Translations under genes and position numbers: made by a program
The notes under the pieces: generated by a model
Databases searched by the model: none
The model's input: only the letters and a program-made list of their open reading frames with translations
What the model was told of the DNA's origin: nothing
Shown here: in pieces, positions 52,891-62,930 of the stretch
Numbering within the stretch: the first letter of the stretch is position 1
Layout: the number at the start of each line of letters is the position of its first letter
Source of the DNA: Streptomyces iakyrus
GTDB lineage: Bacteria; Actinomycetota; Actinomycetes; Streptomycetales; Streptomycetaceae
Direction: 5' to 3'
Assembly: GCF_000717055.1 (NCBI RefSeq)
Contig: NZ_JNXI01000034.1
Span: forward strand, 8,656-72,655
Length of the DNA: 64,000 bases

Positions 52891-53768
52891 CCGTCGACGT
52901 CGCCGAACTCGTCCGCCTGCGCAGCCACCGCCCGGAGGCGATCGCCGAAGCCGCGGCCCGCCGCCCCCGGAGGCCGTTGCTGAACACGAGCGGCCGTCTG
53001 ATGATCGTCGCCGCCGACCACCCGGCCCGCGGCGCCCTCGGCGTCGGCGGTCGCAGCCTGGCCATGGCCAACCGCGCCGACCTCCTCGAACGCCTCTGTC
53101 TGGCCCTGTCCCGCCCGGGCGTGGACGGCGTCCTCGCCACCGCCGACATCCTCGACGACCTGCTCCTGCTCGGCGCCCTCGACGGCAAGGTCGTCCTGGG
53201 CTCGATGAACCGCGGCGGCCTCCAGGGCGCCCGCTTCGAGCTCGACGACCGCTTCACCGGCCACCGCCCCGAGGACATCGAGCGCCTCGGCTTCGACGCG
53301 GGCAAGCTGCTCCTGCGCATCGACTACGACGACCCGGGCTCGCTCACCACCCTGGAGTCCACCGCCCGGGCCGTCGACGCCATGGCCGCCCGGAAACTCC
53401 CGCTCTTCGTCGAGCCGTTCATCAGTTACCGCGACGAGCGGGGCCGGCTGCGCAACGACCTCTCCGCCGAGGCCGTCACCAAGTCGATCGCCATCGCCTC
53501 GGGCCTCGGCGGCAGCTCCGCCTACACCTGGCTGAAGGTCCCGGTCACCGACAACCCCGACGACATGGCCGAGGTCATGGCCACCTCGACGCTGCCCGCC
53601 GTGCTGCTCGGCGGCGAGGTGGGCGACGATCAGGACGGGGCGTACGAGAAGTGGCGCGGCGCCCTGCAACTGCCCACCGTCCGCGGGCTGGTGGTGGGCC
53701 GTTCGCTGCTGTACCCGGCGGACGGCGACGTGGCCGCCGCCGTGGACACCGCCGTCGGACTGCTGTGA
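52887..53768 (+). CDS. Cgl0159-type (beta/alpha)8 aldolase of the inositol operon
   Basis: A 293-residue barrel with GRLMIVAADHPARGALGVGG near the start, DGVLATADILDDLLLLGAL, LLRIDYDD, LFVEPFISYRDERG and a TWLKVPVTDN strand whose Lys is a Schiff-base candidate. In actinobacteria this family stands where IolJ stands in Bacillus. It would cleave 2-deoxy-5-keto-gluconate 6-phosphate into dihydroxyacetone phosphate and malonic semialdehyde. That role is inferred from position between iolC and iolD. GTG start overlapping iolC. Confidence 0.8.
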   Translation: MTVDVAELVRLRSHRPEAIAEAAARRPRRPLLNTSGRLMIVAADHPARGALGVGGRSLAMANRADLLERLCLALSRPGVDGVLATADILDDLLLLGALDGKVVLGSMNRGGLQGARFELDDRFTGHRPEDIERLGFDAGKLLLRIDYDDPGSLTTLESTARAVDAMAARKLPLFVEPFISYRDERGRLRNDLSAEAVTKSIAIASGLGGSSAYTWLKVPVTDNPDDMAEVMATSTLPAVLLGGEVGDDQDGAYEKWRGALQLPTVRGLVVGRSLLYPADGDVAAAVDTAVGLL

Positions 53769-53778
53769 GGGCCGCCTC

Positions 53779-54036
53779 ATGACCACCCGCACCTTCACCA
53801 CGGGCGACAGCGCCGAAGACCACGAGTTCCCTCTCCCGGGCGCGTCCCGGGCCCAGATCGCCTCCGGCGCGGGAGGCCGCTTTGCTTTGGCAGGAGCGAA
53901 GTGCGAGCGACAACTCCCCGCCCGCTACGGCCCCGCGCCGGAGGTCTCCCCGACGAGGCGTACGCGGCCTCCCCGGGTGAACGCCCGTCCTCACCGTCGC
54001 GTATCCGTGATCACCCAGAGGGAGGGACACCGATGA
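53779..54036 (+). pseudogene. Decayed iolB (5-deoxy-glucuronate isomerase) remnant
   Basis: An 85-codon frame sits exactly where iolB belongs. Residues 6-11 (FTTGDS) match the N-terminal cupin of IolB, and residues 26-56 (QIASGAGGRFALAGAKCERQ ... LPARYGPAPEV) match its middle. The ~40 residues before and the ~40 between them are missing, and everything after PAPEV (about 150 residues including the metal-binding His/Glu cupin motif GGNWSSYPPHKHDE) is gone; the rest of the frame is unrelated. The ATG still has GAGGG upstream, so a useless peptide may be made. Normal IolB has ~270-290 residues. Confidence 0.8.
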
Positions 54037-55916
54037 CCTCGACGACGAGGCTGACGGTCGCACAGGCGCTGGTGCGCTTCCTGGCGGCCCAGTACACCGA
54101 ACGCGACGGCGTCCGGCAGCGGCTCATCGGCGCCACCTGGGGCATCTTCGGCCACGGCAACGTCGCCGGCATCGGTCAGGCGCTCCTGGAGCACACCGAG
54201 GAGATGCCCTTCCACCAGGGCCGCAACGAACAGGCCATGGTGCACGCGGCGGTCGGCTACGCCCGCCAGTCCGGCCGCCTGTCCACGCACGCGGTGACGA
54301 CCTCCATCGGCCCGGGCGCCACCAACCTCGTCACCGGCGCGGCCCTGGCGACCATCAACCACCTGCCGGTGCTGCTCCTGCCCGGTGACGTCTTCGCCAC
54401 CCGCCCTGCCGACCCGGTCCTCCAGCAGCTCGAAGTGCCGTACGCGGGCGACGTGTCGGTCAACGACTGCCTGCGACCGGTGTCCAGGTACTTCGACCGG
54501 ATCACCCGGCCCGAAGCCCTGATCCCCGCGGCGCTCGGCGCGATGCGCGTGCTCACCGACCCCGTCGAGACCGGCGCCGTCACCCTCGCCCTGCCCCAGG
54601 ACGTGCAGGCCGAGGCGTACGACTGGCCGGAGGAGTTCTTCGCCGAGCGCGTCTGGGCCGTTCGGCGGCCCGGCGCCGACCCGGCGGAACTGGCCGAGGC
54701 CGTGCGGGCGATCCGGGCGGCGAAGCGGCCGCTGGTCGTCGCGGGCGGCGGCGTCCACCACAGCCGCGCCGAGGAGGCCCTCGCCGAGTTCGCCGGGGCC
54801 ACCGGCATCCCGGTCGCCTCCACCCAGGCGGGCAAGGGCTCCCTGCGCCACGACCATCCCCAGGACGTCGGCGGCATCGGCCACACCGGCACCGCCACGG
54901 CGGACGAACTCGCCCGCACCGCCGACCTGGTGATCGGCGTCGGCACCCGCTACACCGACTTCACCACCGCCTCCGGCACGCTGTTCAGCAACCCGGACGT
55001 GCGGTTCCTCAACCTCAACATCGCCCCCTTCGACGGTCACAAGCTCGCCGGCCGGCCCCTGATCGCGGACGCCCGCAGCGGCCTCCAGGAGCTCACGGAC
55101 GCCCTGCGCGTGCACGCGTACCGGGTCGCGGGCAGCTACGCCACCGAGTACACCGAGGACAAGGAGCGCTGGGAGCAGCGCGTCGACGCCTGCTACGAGG
55201 TGGACGAACCGGACACCCGCCCGACCCAGCCGCAGGTCCTCGGCGCCCTGGACGAGATCGCCGACGCGTCGGACATCCTGATCAACGCCGCCGGTTCCCT
55301 CCCCGGCGACCTGCACAAACTCTGGCGCACCCGGTCGCCCGACCAGTACCACCTGGAGTACGGCTACTCCTGCATGGGCTACGAGATCCCCGCGGCCATC
55401 GGTGTGAAGCTGGCCGCCCCGGACCGGCCCGTGTGGGCGCTGGTCGGTGACGGCACGTACCTGATGATGCCGACGGAACTCGTGACGGCCGTCCAGGAGG
55501 GCATCGCGATCAAGGTCCTGATCATCCAGAACCACGGCTACGCGTCCATCGGCGGACTGTCGGAGTCGGTGGGCGGCGAGCGGTTCGGCACCGCGTACCG
55601 CTACCGCTCCGAGGACGGCTCGTACACGGGGCAGCCGCTGCCCGTGGACCTCGCCGCCAACGCGGCCAGCCTCGGCATGCGCGTCCTGCGCGCGAAGACC
55701 GTACGGGACCTGCGGGAGGCCCTCGCCGAGGCCCGGGCGGCCGACACTCCCACATGTGTCTACGTCGAGACCCAAACGGCAGACACAGTGTCGGGCGCGC
55801 CTCCCGCGCAGGCCTGGTGGGATGTACCCGTGGCCGAGACCGCGACACGGCCGTCCGCGGTCAAGGCACGTGAGCTGTACGAACGGCACGTCTCCACCCG
55901 ACGCCGCCATCTGTGA
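54033..55916 (+). CDS. iolD: 3D-trihydroxycyclohexane-1,2-dione hydrolase
   Basis: A 627-residue TPP enzyme. The Pyr domain opens LTVAQALVRFLAAQYTERDG with the catalytic Glu in FHQGRNEQAMVHAA. The central domain binds the cofactor rim, and the PP domain carries GDGTYLMMPTELVTAV ... IIQNHGYASIGGL (GDG-N motif). It opens the ring of trihydroxycyclohexanedione to 5-deoxy-glucuronate, the substrate of the missing IolB. ATG 54033 is preceded by GGAGGGAC. It overlaps the end of the iolB remnant by four bases. Confidence 0.95.
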   Translation: MTSTTRLTVAQALVRFLAAQYTERDGVRQRLIGATWGIFGHGNVAGIGQALLEHTEEMPFHQGRNEQAMVHAAVGYARQSGRLSTHAVTTSIGPGATNLVTGAALATINHLPVLLLPGDVFATRPADPVLQQLEVPYAGDVSVNDCLRPVSRYFDRITRPEALIPAALGAMRVLTDPVETGAVTLALPQDVQAEAYDWPEEFFAERVWAVRRPGADPAELAEAVRAIRAAKRPLVVAGGGVHHSRAEEALAEFAGATGIPVASTQAGKGSLRHDHPQDVGGIGHTGTATADELARTADLVIGVGTRYTDFTTASGTLFSNPDVRFLNLNIAPFDGHKLAGRPLIADARSGLQELTDALRVHAYRVAGSYATEYTEDKERWEQRVDACYEVDEPDTRPTQPQVLGALDEIADASDILINAAGSLPGDLHKLWRTRSPDQYHLEYGYSCMGYEIPAAIGVKLAAPDRPVWALVGDGTYLMMPTELVTAVQEGIAIKVLIIQNHGYASIGGLSESVGGERFGTAYRYRSEDGSYTGQPLPVDLAANAASLGMRVLRAKTVRDLREALAEARAADTPTCVYVETQTADTVSGAPPAQAWWDVPVAETATRPSAVKARELYERHVSTRRRHL

Positions 55917-55930
55917 AGGAGTTCCCGGCC

Positions 55931-57433
<1,503 letters not shown>

Positions 57434-57456
57434 GGCACCCGCCGAGAGTTTTTTCC

Positions 57457-57487
57457 GGGGCTCCCTGCGAGAACCGCAGGGAGCCCC
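57457..57487 (+). terminator. Terminator of the iol operon
   Basis: A perfect 13-bp stem GGGGCTCCCTGCG / CGCAGGGAGCCCC with the loop AGAAC, 24 bases after the mmsA stop. A run of T lies just before the stem. Confidence 0.88.
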
Positions 57488-57645
57488 CGCCCCGTTCCTG
57501 TCGACCTCTGCTTCCTGAAACAGCAGCCAAGAGGGGTTTCTGCTGCGGATTTCGTAGGAAGACAGCCATTGACGTGCTGCTTTTCGTCGGTGTTCGATGC
57601 TGCGCACATCCACCGCCGAGCCGCCGAGCCGATGGGAACCGCCGC

Positions 57646-59037
57646 ATGACCGACACGCTCCGCCCTGTCGAGACCGCCGTCGCGCAGGCGCCGGACCGTC
57701 ATCCCGGGAAGCTCAAGCGCTCCATCGGAGTCGTCGGCGGCACCCTCCTCACCCTCTCCTGCGTGACGCCCGCCTCGACCCTCTTCGTGGTGGTCCCCGA
57801 CCTGTTCGGCTCGCTCGGCACCGCCACCGCCCTGACCGTCGCCATCGGCTCGCTGCTCTGCGTCGCGGTGGCGTTCTGCTACTCGGAGCTGGGCACCCTC
57901 ATCCCCAGCGCCGGCGGCGAGTACGCCATGGTCTCGACGATGGCCGGACGGCTCGCGGGCTGGCTGGTGTTCGTCCTCTCCCTGCTGGTGGTGATGATCG
58001 TCCCGCCGGTCATCGCGATGGGCACGGCCGACTACCTCGCCACCCTCGTGCACCTCGACCCGTCCTGGACCGGCGCCTCGGTGATGCTCCTCGCGACCCT
58101 CGCCGGTCTGCTGGACCTGCGCGCCAACGCCTGGATCACCGGCGTCTTCCTGGTCCTGGAGGTCATCGCGGCGGCGGTCGTGGCGGTCCTGGGCTTCACG
58201 CACGCCGAGCGCGGCGCCGACAGCCTGGTCTCGATGCAGGTGGCGGGCCCGGACGGCGCCCCCGACACGGTGACGGCCCTCCTGGTGGTCTCCGGCCTCG
58301 CGATCGCCCTGTTCGTCACGCAGGGCTTCTCCACGGCGGTCTACCTCTCCGAGGAACTGGAGAACCCCCGCCGCACCGTCGCCCGCACCGTCCTGGCCAC
58401 CCTCGCCATCTCCGCCGTGATCATCCTGGTCCCGGTCGCGGCCATCACCCTGGGCGCCCCCGACCTCGCCGCCCTCACCGGCGGGGACATCGGCACCATG
58501 GTCACCGCCTGGTCCACCTCGGCCGTCGGCACGTTCGTCAGCCTCTGCGTGGCCCTCGCGATCATCAACGCCGGGATCGTCATGGTCATCCAGAACTCCC
58601 GCGTCCTGTTCGCCTCGGCCCGCGACAAGGCCTGGCCCGAGCCGGTCAACGCCCTCTTCTCGCGCCTCGGCCGCTTCGGCTCCCCCTGGGTCTCCACCCT
58701 GGCGGTGGGAGTCCCCGGCGCGGCCCTGTGCTTCGTGAACCTGGACACCCTGTACGGCGTCACGGGCGTCTCGGTGACGGGCATGTACCTCCTGGTCGCC
58801 GTCGCCGCCCTGCTCTCCCGCCGCGGCCCCCACCGGCACACCCAGGCCTGGCGCATGCCCCTGTGGCCGGCGGCCCCGCTCCTGCTGATCGTGGTCCTGC
58901 TCTACGTCCTGATGCAGCAGGACCCGACGTACCTCCTGTGGACGGGCGGCATCACGGCGGCGGCGACCCTGTACTGGGCCCTCTACCTCCGCCCGCGCAG
59001 GGAGACCCGCTGGCTGGTGTCGGTGCCGGAGGCGTAA
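57646..59037 (+). CDS. APC superfamily amino acid permease
   Basis: A 463-residue permease with about twelve hydrophobic helices. The first reads RSIGVVGGTLLTLSCVTPAS, the typical unwound helix 1, followed by CYSELGTLIPSAGGEYAMV, the conserved helix 3 start of APC transporters. VYLSEELENPRRTVARTVL is the intracellular loop before helix 7. It imports an amino acid or amine; the substrate is unknown. No ribosome binding site of note before ATG 57646. It stands apart from the iol operon, behind its terminator. Confidence 0.88.
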   Translation: MTDTLRPVETAVAQAPDRHPGKLKRSIGVVGGTLLTLSCVTPASTLFVVVPDLFGSLGTATALTVAIGSLLCVAVAFCYSELGTLIPSAGGEYAMVSTMAGRLAGWLVFVLSLLVVMIVPPVIAMGTADYLATLVHLDPSWTGASVMLLATLAGLLDLRANAWITGVFLVLEVIAAAVVAVLGFTHAERGADSLVSMQVAGPDGAPDTVTALLVVSGLAIALFVTQGFSTAVYLSEELENPRRTVARTVLATLAISAVIILVPVAAITLGAPDLAALTGGDIGTMVTAWSTSAVGTFVSLCVALAIINAGIVMVIQNSRVLFASARDKAWPEPVNALFSRLGRFGSPWVSTLAVGVPGAALCFVNLDTLYGVTGVSVTGMYLLVAVAALLSRRGPHRHTQAWRMPLWPAAPLLLIVVLLYVLMQQDPTYLLWTGGITAAATLYWALYLRPRRETRWLVSVPEA

Positions 59038-59074
59038 GGGCTGCCTCTCTTGAAGCGCCGGGAGCTGCATGCCC

Positions 59075-59125
59075 TCAAGGGGCGCGGGGAACTGCGCGAA
59101 CAAGCCCACGCACCCGCACCCGGCA
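59075..59125 (+). repeat. Dispersed Streptomyces intergenic repeat
   Basis: The stretch containing AAGGGGCGCGGGGAACTGCG followed by CGAACAAGCCC-CACCCGCACC is a sequence I have seen again and again in intergenic parts of Streptomyces genomes. It occurs once in this window. Function unknown. It lies in the 224-base gap between the permease and the hydrolase-ABC gene. Confidence 0.55.
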
Positions 59126-59261
59126 ACGCGCAGCCCCCGCCGAGCTCGATGCCGTACACCACCCGCAGTACGCGACAAACTCCATGTAATCCCCTGGGAG
59201 GCCTCCCACTTCGGCCTCCGGTCGACAACTCATCGACAGCTTCACCCCGTACCGTTGACGC

Positions 59262-61919
59262 ATGGATCTTCGACTGCCCGGACTGAACGGGCTGCTTCGG
59301 AGGCCCCGGAGGCTCCTCGCCGCCGGGGCCGCCGTCGTCGTCCTCGCGGGCGCGGGAACGTGGACGGCCGTCGCCGGCGACGAAGCGCCCCCGGTGCACC
59401 GCACGGACCGGCTCCTGAACACCGCGGACGGCGTGCGGATCGACACCTCCTTCTTCACCTCCGGAGCAGACCGCCGCCGCCCCGCCGTCCTGCTCGGGCA
59501 CGGCTTCGGCGGCAGCAAGAACGACGTACGTCAGCAGGCCCAGGACCTCGCCCGGGACGGCTACGCGGTCCTGACCTGGTCGGCCCGCGGCTTCGGCAAG
59601 TCGAACGGCAAGATCGGGCTGAACGACCCCAAGGGCGAGGTCGCCGACGTCTCCAAGCTCATCGACTGGCTCGCGAAGCAGCCCCAGGTCGAGCTCGACA
59701 AGAAGGGCGACCCCCGCGTCGGCATGGCCGGCGGCTCCTACGGCGGCGCCATCGCCCTGCTCACCGCGGGGCACGACGCCCGCGTCGACGCCATCGCCCC
59801 GGCGATCACCTACTGGAACCTCGCCGACGCCCTCTTCCCGAACGGCGTGTTCAAGAAGCTCTGGGCCGGCATCTTCGTCAACTCCGGCGGCGGCTGCGAG
59901 AAGTTCGAGCCCGCGCTGTGCCGCATGTACGAGCGGGTCGCCGAGTCGGGCACGCCGGACGCACAGGCCCGCACGATGCTGGAGGAGCGTTCGCCGTCCG
60001 CGGTCGGCAAGGACATCAAGGTCCCGACGCTGCTGATGCAGGGCCAGTCCGACTCCCTCTTCCCGCTCGGCCAGGCCGACCAGGCGGCGAAGGCGATTCG
60101 CGCGAACGGCGCCCCCGTCGACGTCGACTGGATCGCCGGCGGCCACGACGGCGGCGACATGGAGACCGGCCGCGTCCAGGACCGCGTGAAGACCTGGTTC
60201 GACCGCTACCTGAAGGACGACAAGGGCACCGACACCGGCCCCGCCTTCCGCGTCACCCGCACCCTCGGCCAGGGCTCCGGCGACGGCGAACCCCGCCTGA
60301 CCGGCGTGACCTCGGACCGCTACCCCGGCCTGGCGGCCGAGCAGCGCTCCATCGCCCTGGCCGGCCGCGAGCAGAGCTTCGGCAACCCGCCCGGCGCCAG
60401 CCCGCCCGGCGTCTCCGCCCTGCCCGGCCTCGGCGGCGCGGGCGGCCTCAGCCAGCTCTCCACGCTCGGTATCGGCGTCTCCCTCGACTTCCCCGGCCAG
60501 TTCGCCGCGTTCGAGTCGGCGCCGCAGCGCGAGGACCTGCAGATCACCGGCTCGCCCACCGCGACCGTGCACGTGAAGTCCACCGGCGACGACGTCGTGC
60601 TCTTCGCCAAGCTCTACGACGTCGGCCCCGGCGGCGGCATGCAGCAGGTGCTGCCCTCCCAGCTCGTCACGCCCGTCCGGGTCGAGGACGCCAAGGCCGG
60701 CAAGGACGTCCGCATCACCCTCCCGGCGATCGACCACGAGGTCGACGACGGCCACCGGCTGCGCCTGGTCCTCGCCTCCACGGACCTCGGCTACGCCTCC
60801 CCGACCGCCCCGGCGACGTACACCGTCTCCCTCAAGGGCGACCTGAAGGTGCCCTCGGCTCTCGGCGCGCGCGACAGCCGGGCCGGGCTGCCCGCCTGGG
60901 TCTGGTGGCTGCCGCTCGCCGGCGCCGGCATCGCGCTCGCGCTGATCCTCACGGGACGCCGCCGCACGGTGGCACCGGCCCCGCCGGACCCCGCACTGGC
61001 CGAGGTCCCACTCCAGATCACCGACCTGACCAAGCGCTACGCGAAGGCGTCGGACCGGTACGCGGTCAAGGACCTCTCCTTCCGCGTGGAGAAGGGCCAG
61101 GTCCTCGGCCTGCTCGGCCCCAACGGGGCGGGCAAGACCACCACCCTGCGCATGCTGATGGGCCTGATCAAGCCCGACGGCGGTGAGATCCGCGTCTTCG
61201 GCCACGCCATCAGCGCCGGCGCCCCGGTCCTGTCCCGGGTCGGCGCCTTCGTCGAGGGCGCGGGCTTCCTGCCCCACCTGTCCGGCCGCGAGAACCTGGA
61301 GCTGTACTGGCGCGCCACCGGCCGCCCGCCCGAGGACGCGCACCTGGAGGAGGCCCTGGAGATCGCGGGCCTGGGCGACGCCCTCGCCCGCGCCGTGCGC
61401 ACCTACTCCCAGGGCATGCGCCAGCGCCTCGCCATCGCCCAGGCCATGCTCGGCCTGCCGGACCTGCTCATCCTCGACGAACCGACCAACGGCCTCGACC
61501 CGCCCCAGATCCGCGAGATGCGCGAGGTGATGATCCGCTACGCCGCCGCCGGCCGCACGGTCATCGTCTCCAGCCACCTCCTCGCGGAGGTCGAGCAGAC
61601 CTGCACCCACCTGGTCGTGATGGACCACGGACAGCTCGTCCAGGCGGGCCCGGTCGCGGACATCACCGGCTCGGGCGACACCCTCCTGATCGGTACGGCC
61701 ACGCCCGTGGACGAGCCCGTCGTGGAGAAGGTCGCCGCCCTGCCCGGCGTCGCCTCGGCCGTGCGCACCGACGAGGGCCTCCTCGTCCGGCTCGACGCCG
61801 ACGGCACCCCGCAGCGCCTGGTCGCCGAGCTCGTACGGCTGGACGTGGCGGTCGCGTCGGTCGGCCCCCACCGCCGCCTGGAGGACGCCTTCCTCACCCT
61901 GATCGGAGCCGAAGCATGA
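59262..61919 (+). CDS. Alpha/beta-hydrolase fused to an ABC-transporter ATPase
   Basis: An 885-residue fusion. Residues ~18-40 are a signal-anchor helix. Residues ~45-540 form an external hydrolase of the X-Pro dipeptidyl-peptidase/CocE type: LLGHGFGGSKNDVRQQAQ, the nucleophile elbow GGSYGGA (Ser ~159), GQSDSLFPLGQA (acid) and GGHDGGDM (His), then a jelly-roll with ATVHVKSTGDDVVLFAKL. A second helix (~546-566, WWLPLAGAGIALALIL) leads to a cytosolic NBD with Walker A GPNGAGKTT (~618), signature YSQGM and Walker B LLILDEPTNGLDP. The permease follows with an ATGA overlap. The enzyme domain may process what the transporter handles; substrate unknown. Confidence 0.92.
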   Translation: MDLRLPGLNGLLRRPRRLLAAGAAVVVLAGAGTWTAVAGDEAPPVHRTDRLLNTADGVRIDTSFFTSGADRRRPAVLLGHGFGGSKNDVRQQAQDLARDGYAVLTWSARGFGKSNGKIGLNDPKGEVADVSKLIDWLAKQPQVELDKKGDPRVGMAGGSYGGAIALLTAGHDARVDAIAPAITYWNLADALFPNGVFKKLWAGIFVNSGGGCEKFEPALCRMYERVAESGTPDAQARTMLEERSPSAVGKDIKVPTLLMQGQSDSLFPLGQADQAAKAIRANGAPVDVDWIAGGHDGGDMETGRVQDRVKTWFDRYLKDDKGTDTGPAFRVTRTLGQGSGDGEPRLTGVTSDRYPGLAAEQRSIALAGREQSFGNPPGASPPGVSALPGLGGAGGLSQLSTLGIGVSLDFPGQFAAFESAPQREDLQITGSPTATVHVKSTGDDVVLFAKLYDVGPGGGMQQVLPSQLVTPVRVEDAKAGKDVRITLPAIDHEVDDGHRLRLVLASTDLGYASPTAPATYTVSLKGDLKVPSALGARDSRAGLPAWVWWLPLAGAGIALALILTGRRRTVAPAPPDPALAEVPLQITDLTKRYAKASDRYAVKDLSFRVEKGQVLGLLGPNGAGKTTTLRMLMGLIKPDGGEIRVFGHAISAGAPVLSRVGAFVEGAGFLPHLSGRENLELYWRATGRPPEDAHLEEALEIAGLGDALARAVRTYSQGMRQRLAIAQAMLGLPDLLILDEPTNGLDPPQIREMREVMIRYAAAGRTVIVSSHLLAEVEQTCTHLVVMDHGQLVQAGPVADITGSGDTLLIGTATPVDEPVVEKVAALPGVASAVRTDEGLLVRLDADGTPQRLVAELVRLDVAVASVGPHRRLEDAFLTLIGAEA

Positions 61920-62782
61920 GCCAGCTCGCCGAGCCGCCCGTCGAGGTCGCCGAGGGCTACCGCGCGGGCCGCACCCTGCCCTTCCGCGTGGAGCTGGTCC
62001 GGCAGCTGAAGCGGCGCCGCACGCAGGTCATGGGCGGCGTCCTGGTCGCCCTGCCGATCATCCTGCTCATCGCCTTCCAGGTCGGCGGCGACCCGGGCGG
62101 CAACAACAACCGCGTCAACCTCATGGACACCGCGACGGCGTCCGGAGCCAACTTCGCCGCGGTCAACCTCTTCTCCGCCGCCGGCTTCCTGCTCGTCATC
62201 CCCGTCGCCCTGTTCTGCGGCGACACCGTCGCCTCGGAGGCGAGCTGGTCCTCCCTGCGCTACCTGCTCGCGGCCCCCGTGCCCAGAGCCCGGCTGCTGT
62301 GGTCCAAGCTCGCCGTCGGACTCACCCTGAGCCTGGCCGCGATGGTCCTGCTCCCGGTCGTCGCCCTCGCCGTGGGCACGGCCGCCTACGGCTGGGGCCC
62401 GCTCGAACTGCCCACCGGCGGCACCCTGCCCACCGGCACGGCCGCCCAGCGCCTGCTCATCGTGGTCGCGTACATCATGGTGTCCCAACTGGTCACCGCC
62501 GCCCTCGCGTTCTACCTCTCGACCAGGACGGACGCCCCGCTCGGCGCGGTCGGCGGCGCGGTGTTCCTCACCATCATCGGCAGCGTCCTCGACGAGGTGA
62601 CGGCCCTCGGCGACTGGCGCGACTTCCTGCCCGCGCACTGGCAGTACGCCTGGCTCGACGCCGTCCGGCCCCAGCCGGAGTGGTCGGACATGATCCAGGG
62701 CACGTCGGTCTCGGTAACGTACGCACTCGTGCTGTTCGCCCTGGCCTTCCGGGGTTTCGCCCGCAAGGACGTCGTCTCCTAG
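61916..62782 (+). CDS. ABC-2 type transporter permease
   Basis: A 288-residue permease. A ~40-residue cytosolic start (LAEPPVEVAEGYRAGRTLPF) is followed by six helices, first RTQVMGGVLVALPIILLIAF and last SVTYALVLFALAFRGFARKD. LFCGDTVASEASWSSLRYLL is the usual elbow helix of ABC-2 permeases. It starts within the stop of the hydrolase-ATPase fusion (ATGA), so the two are produced together and a homodimer with two ATPase subunits is likely. Confidence 0.92.
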   Translation: MSQLAEPPVEVAEGYRAGRTLPFRVELVRQLKRRRTQVMGGVLVALPIILLIAFQVGGDPGGNNNRVNLMDTATASGANFAAVNLFSAAGFLLVIPVALFCGDTVASEASWSSLRYLLAAPVPRARLLWSKLAVGLTLSLAAMVLLPVVALAVGTAAYGWGPLELPTGGTLPTGTAAQRLLIVVAYIMVSQLVTAALAFYLSTRTDAPLGAVGGAVFLTIIGSVLDEVTALGDWRDFLPAHWQYAWLDAVRPQPEWSDMIQGTSVSVTYALVLFALAFRGFARKDVVS

Positions 62783-62804
62783 GTCAACGGAGGATCACCC
62801 ACCG

Positions 62805-62839
62805 GTCTCGAAGGCCGGTCCCCGTGGCCGCTTCGAGAC
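62805..62839 (+). terminator. Hairpin downstream of the ABC permease
   Basis: Nine-bp arms GTCTCGAAG (62805-62813) and CTTCGAGAC (62831-62839) around a 17-base loop, 22 bases after the permease stop. No U-tract. Confidence 0.6.
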
Positions 62840-62930
62840 GCTTCCGCAACACCCCGTACCGCACGTTCGGGCCCCCCGCGCCGTCACAGTCGCAAGAAGC
62901 CGACGGCAACGGATGCAGGGGGTACGGACG

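Noticed and set aside
58983..61871. Long minus-strand frame opposite the hydrolase-ABC gene
   Set aside because: No motifs, biased composition, and full overlap with a well-supported gene.
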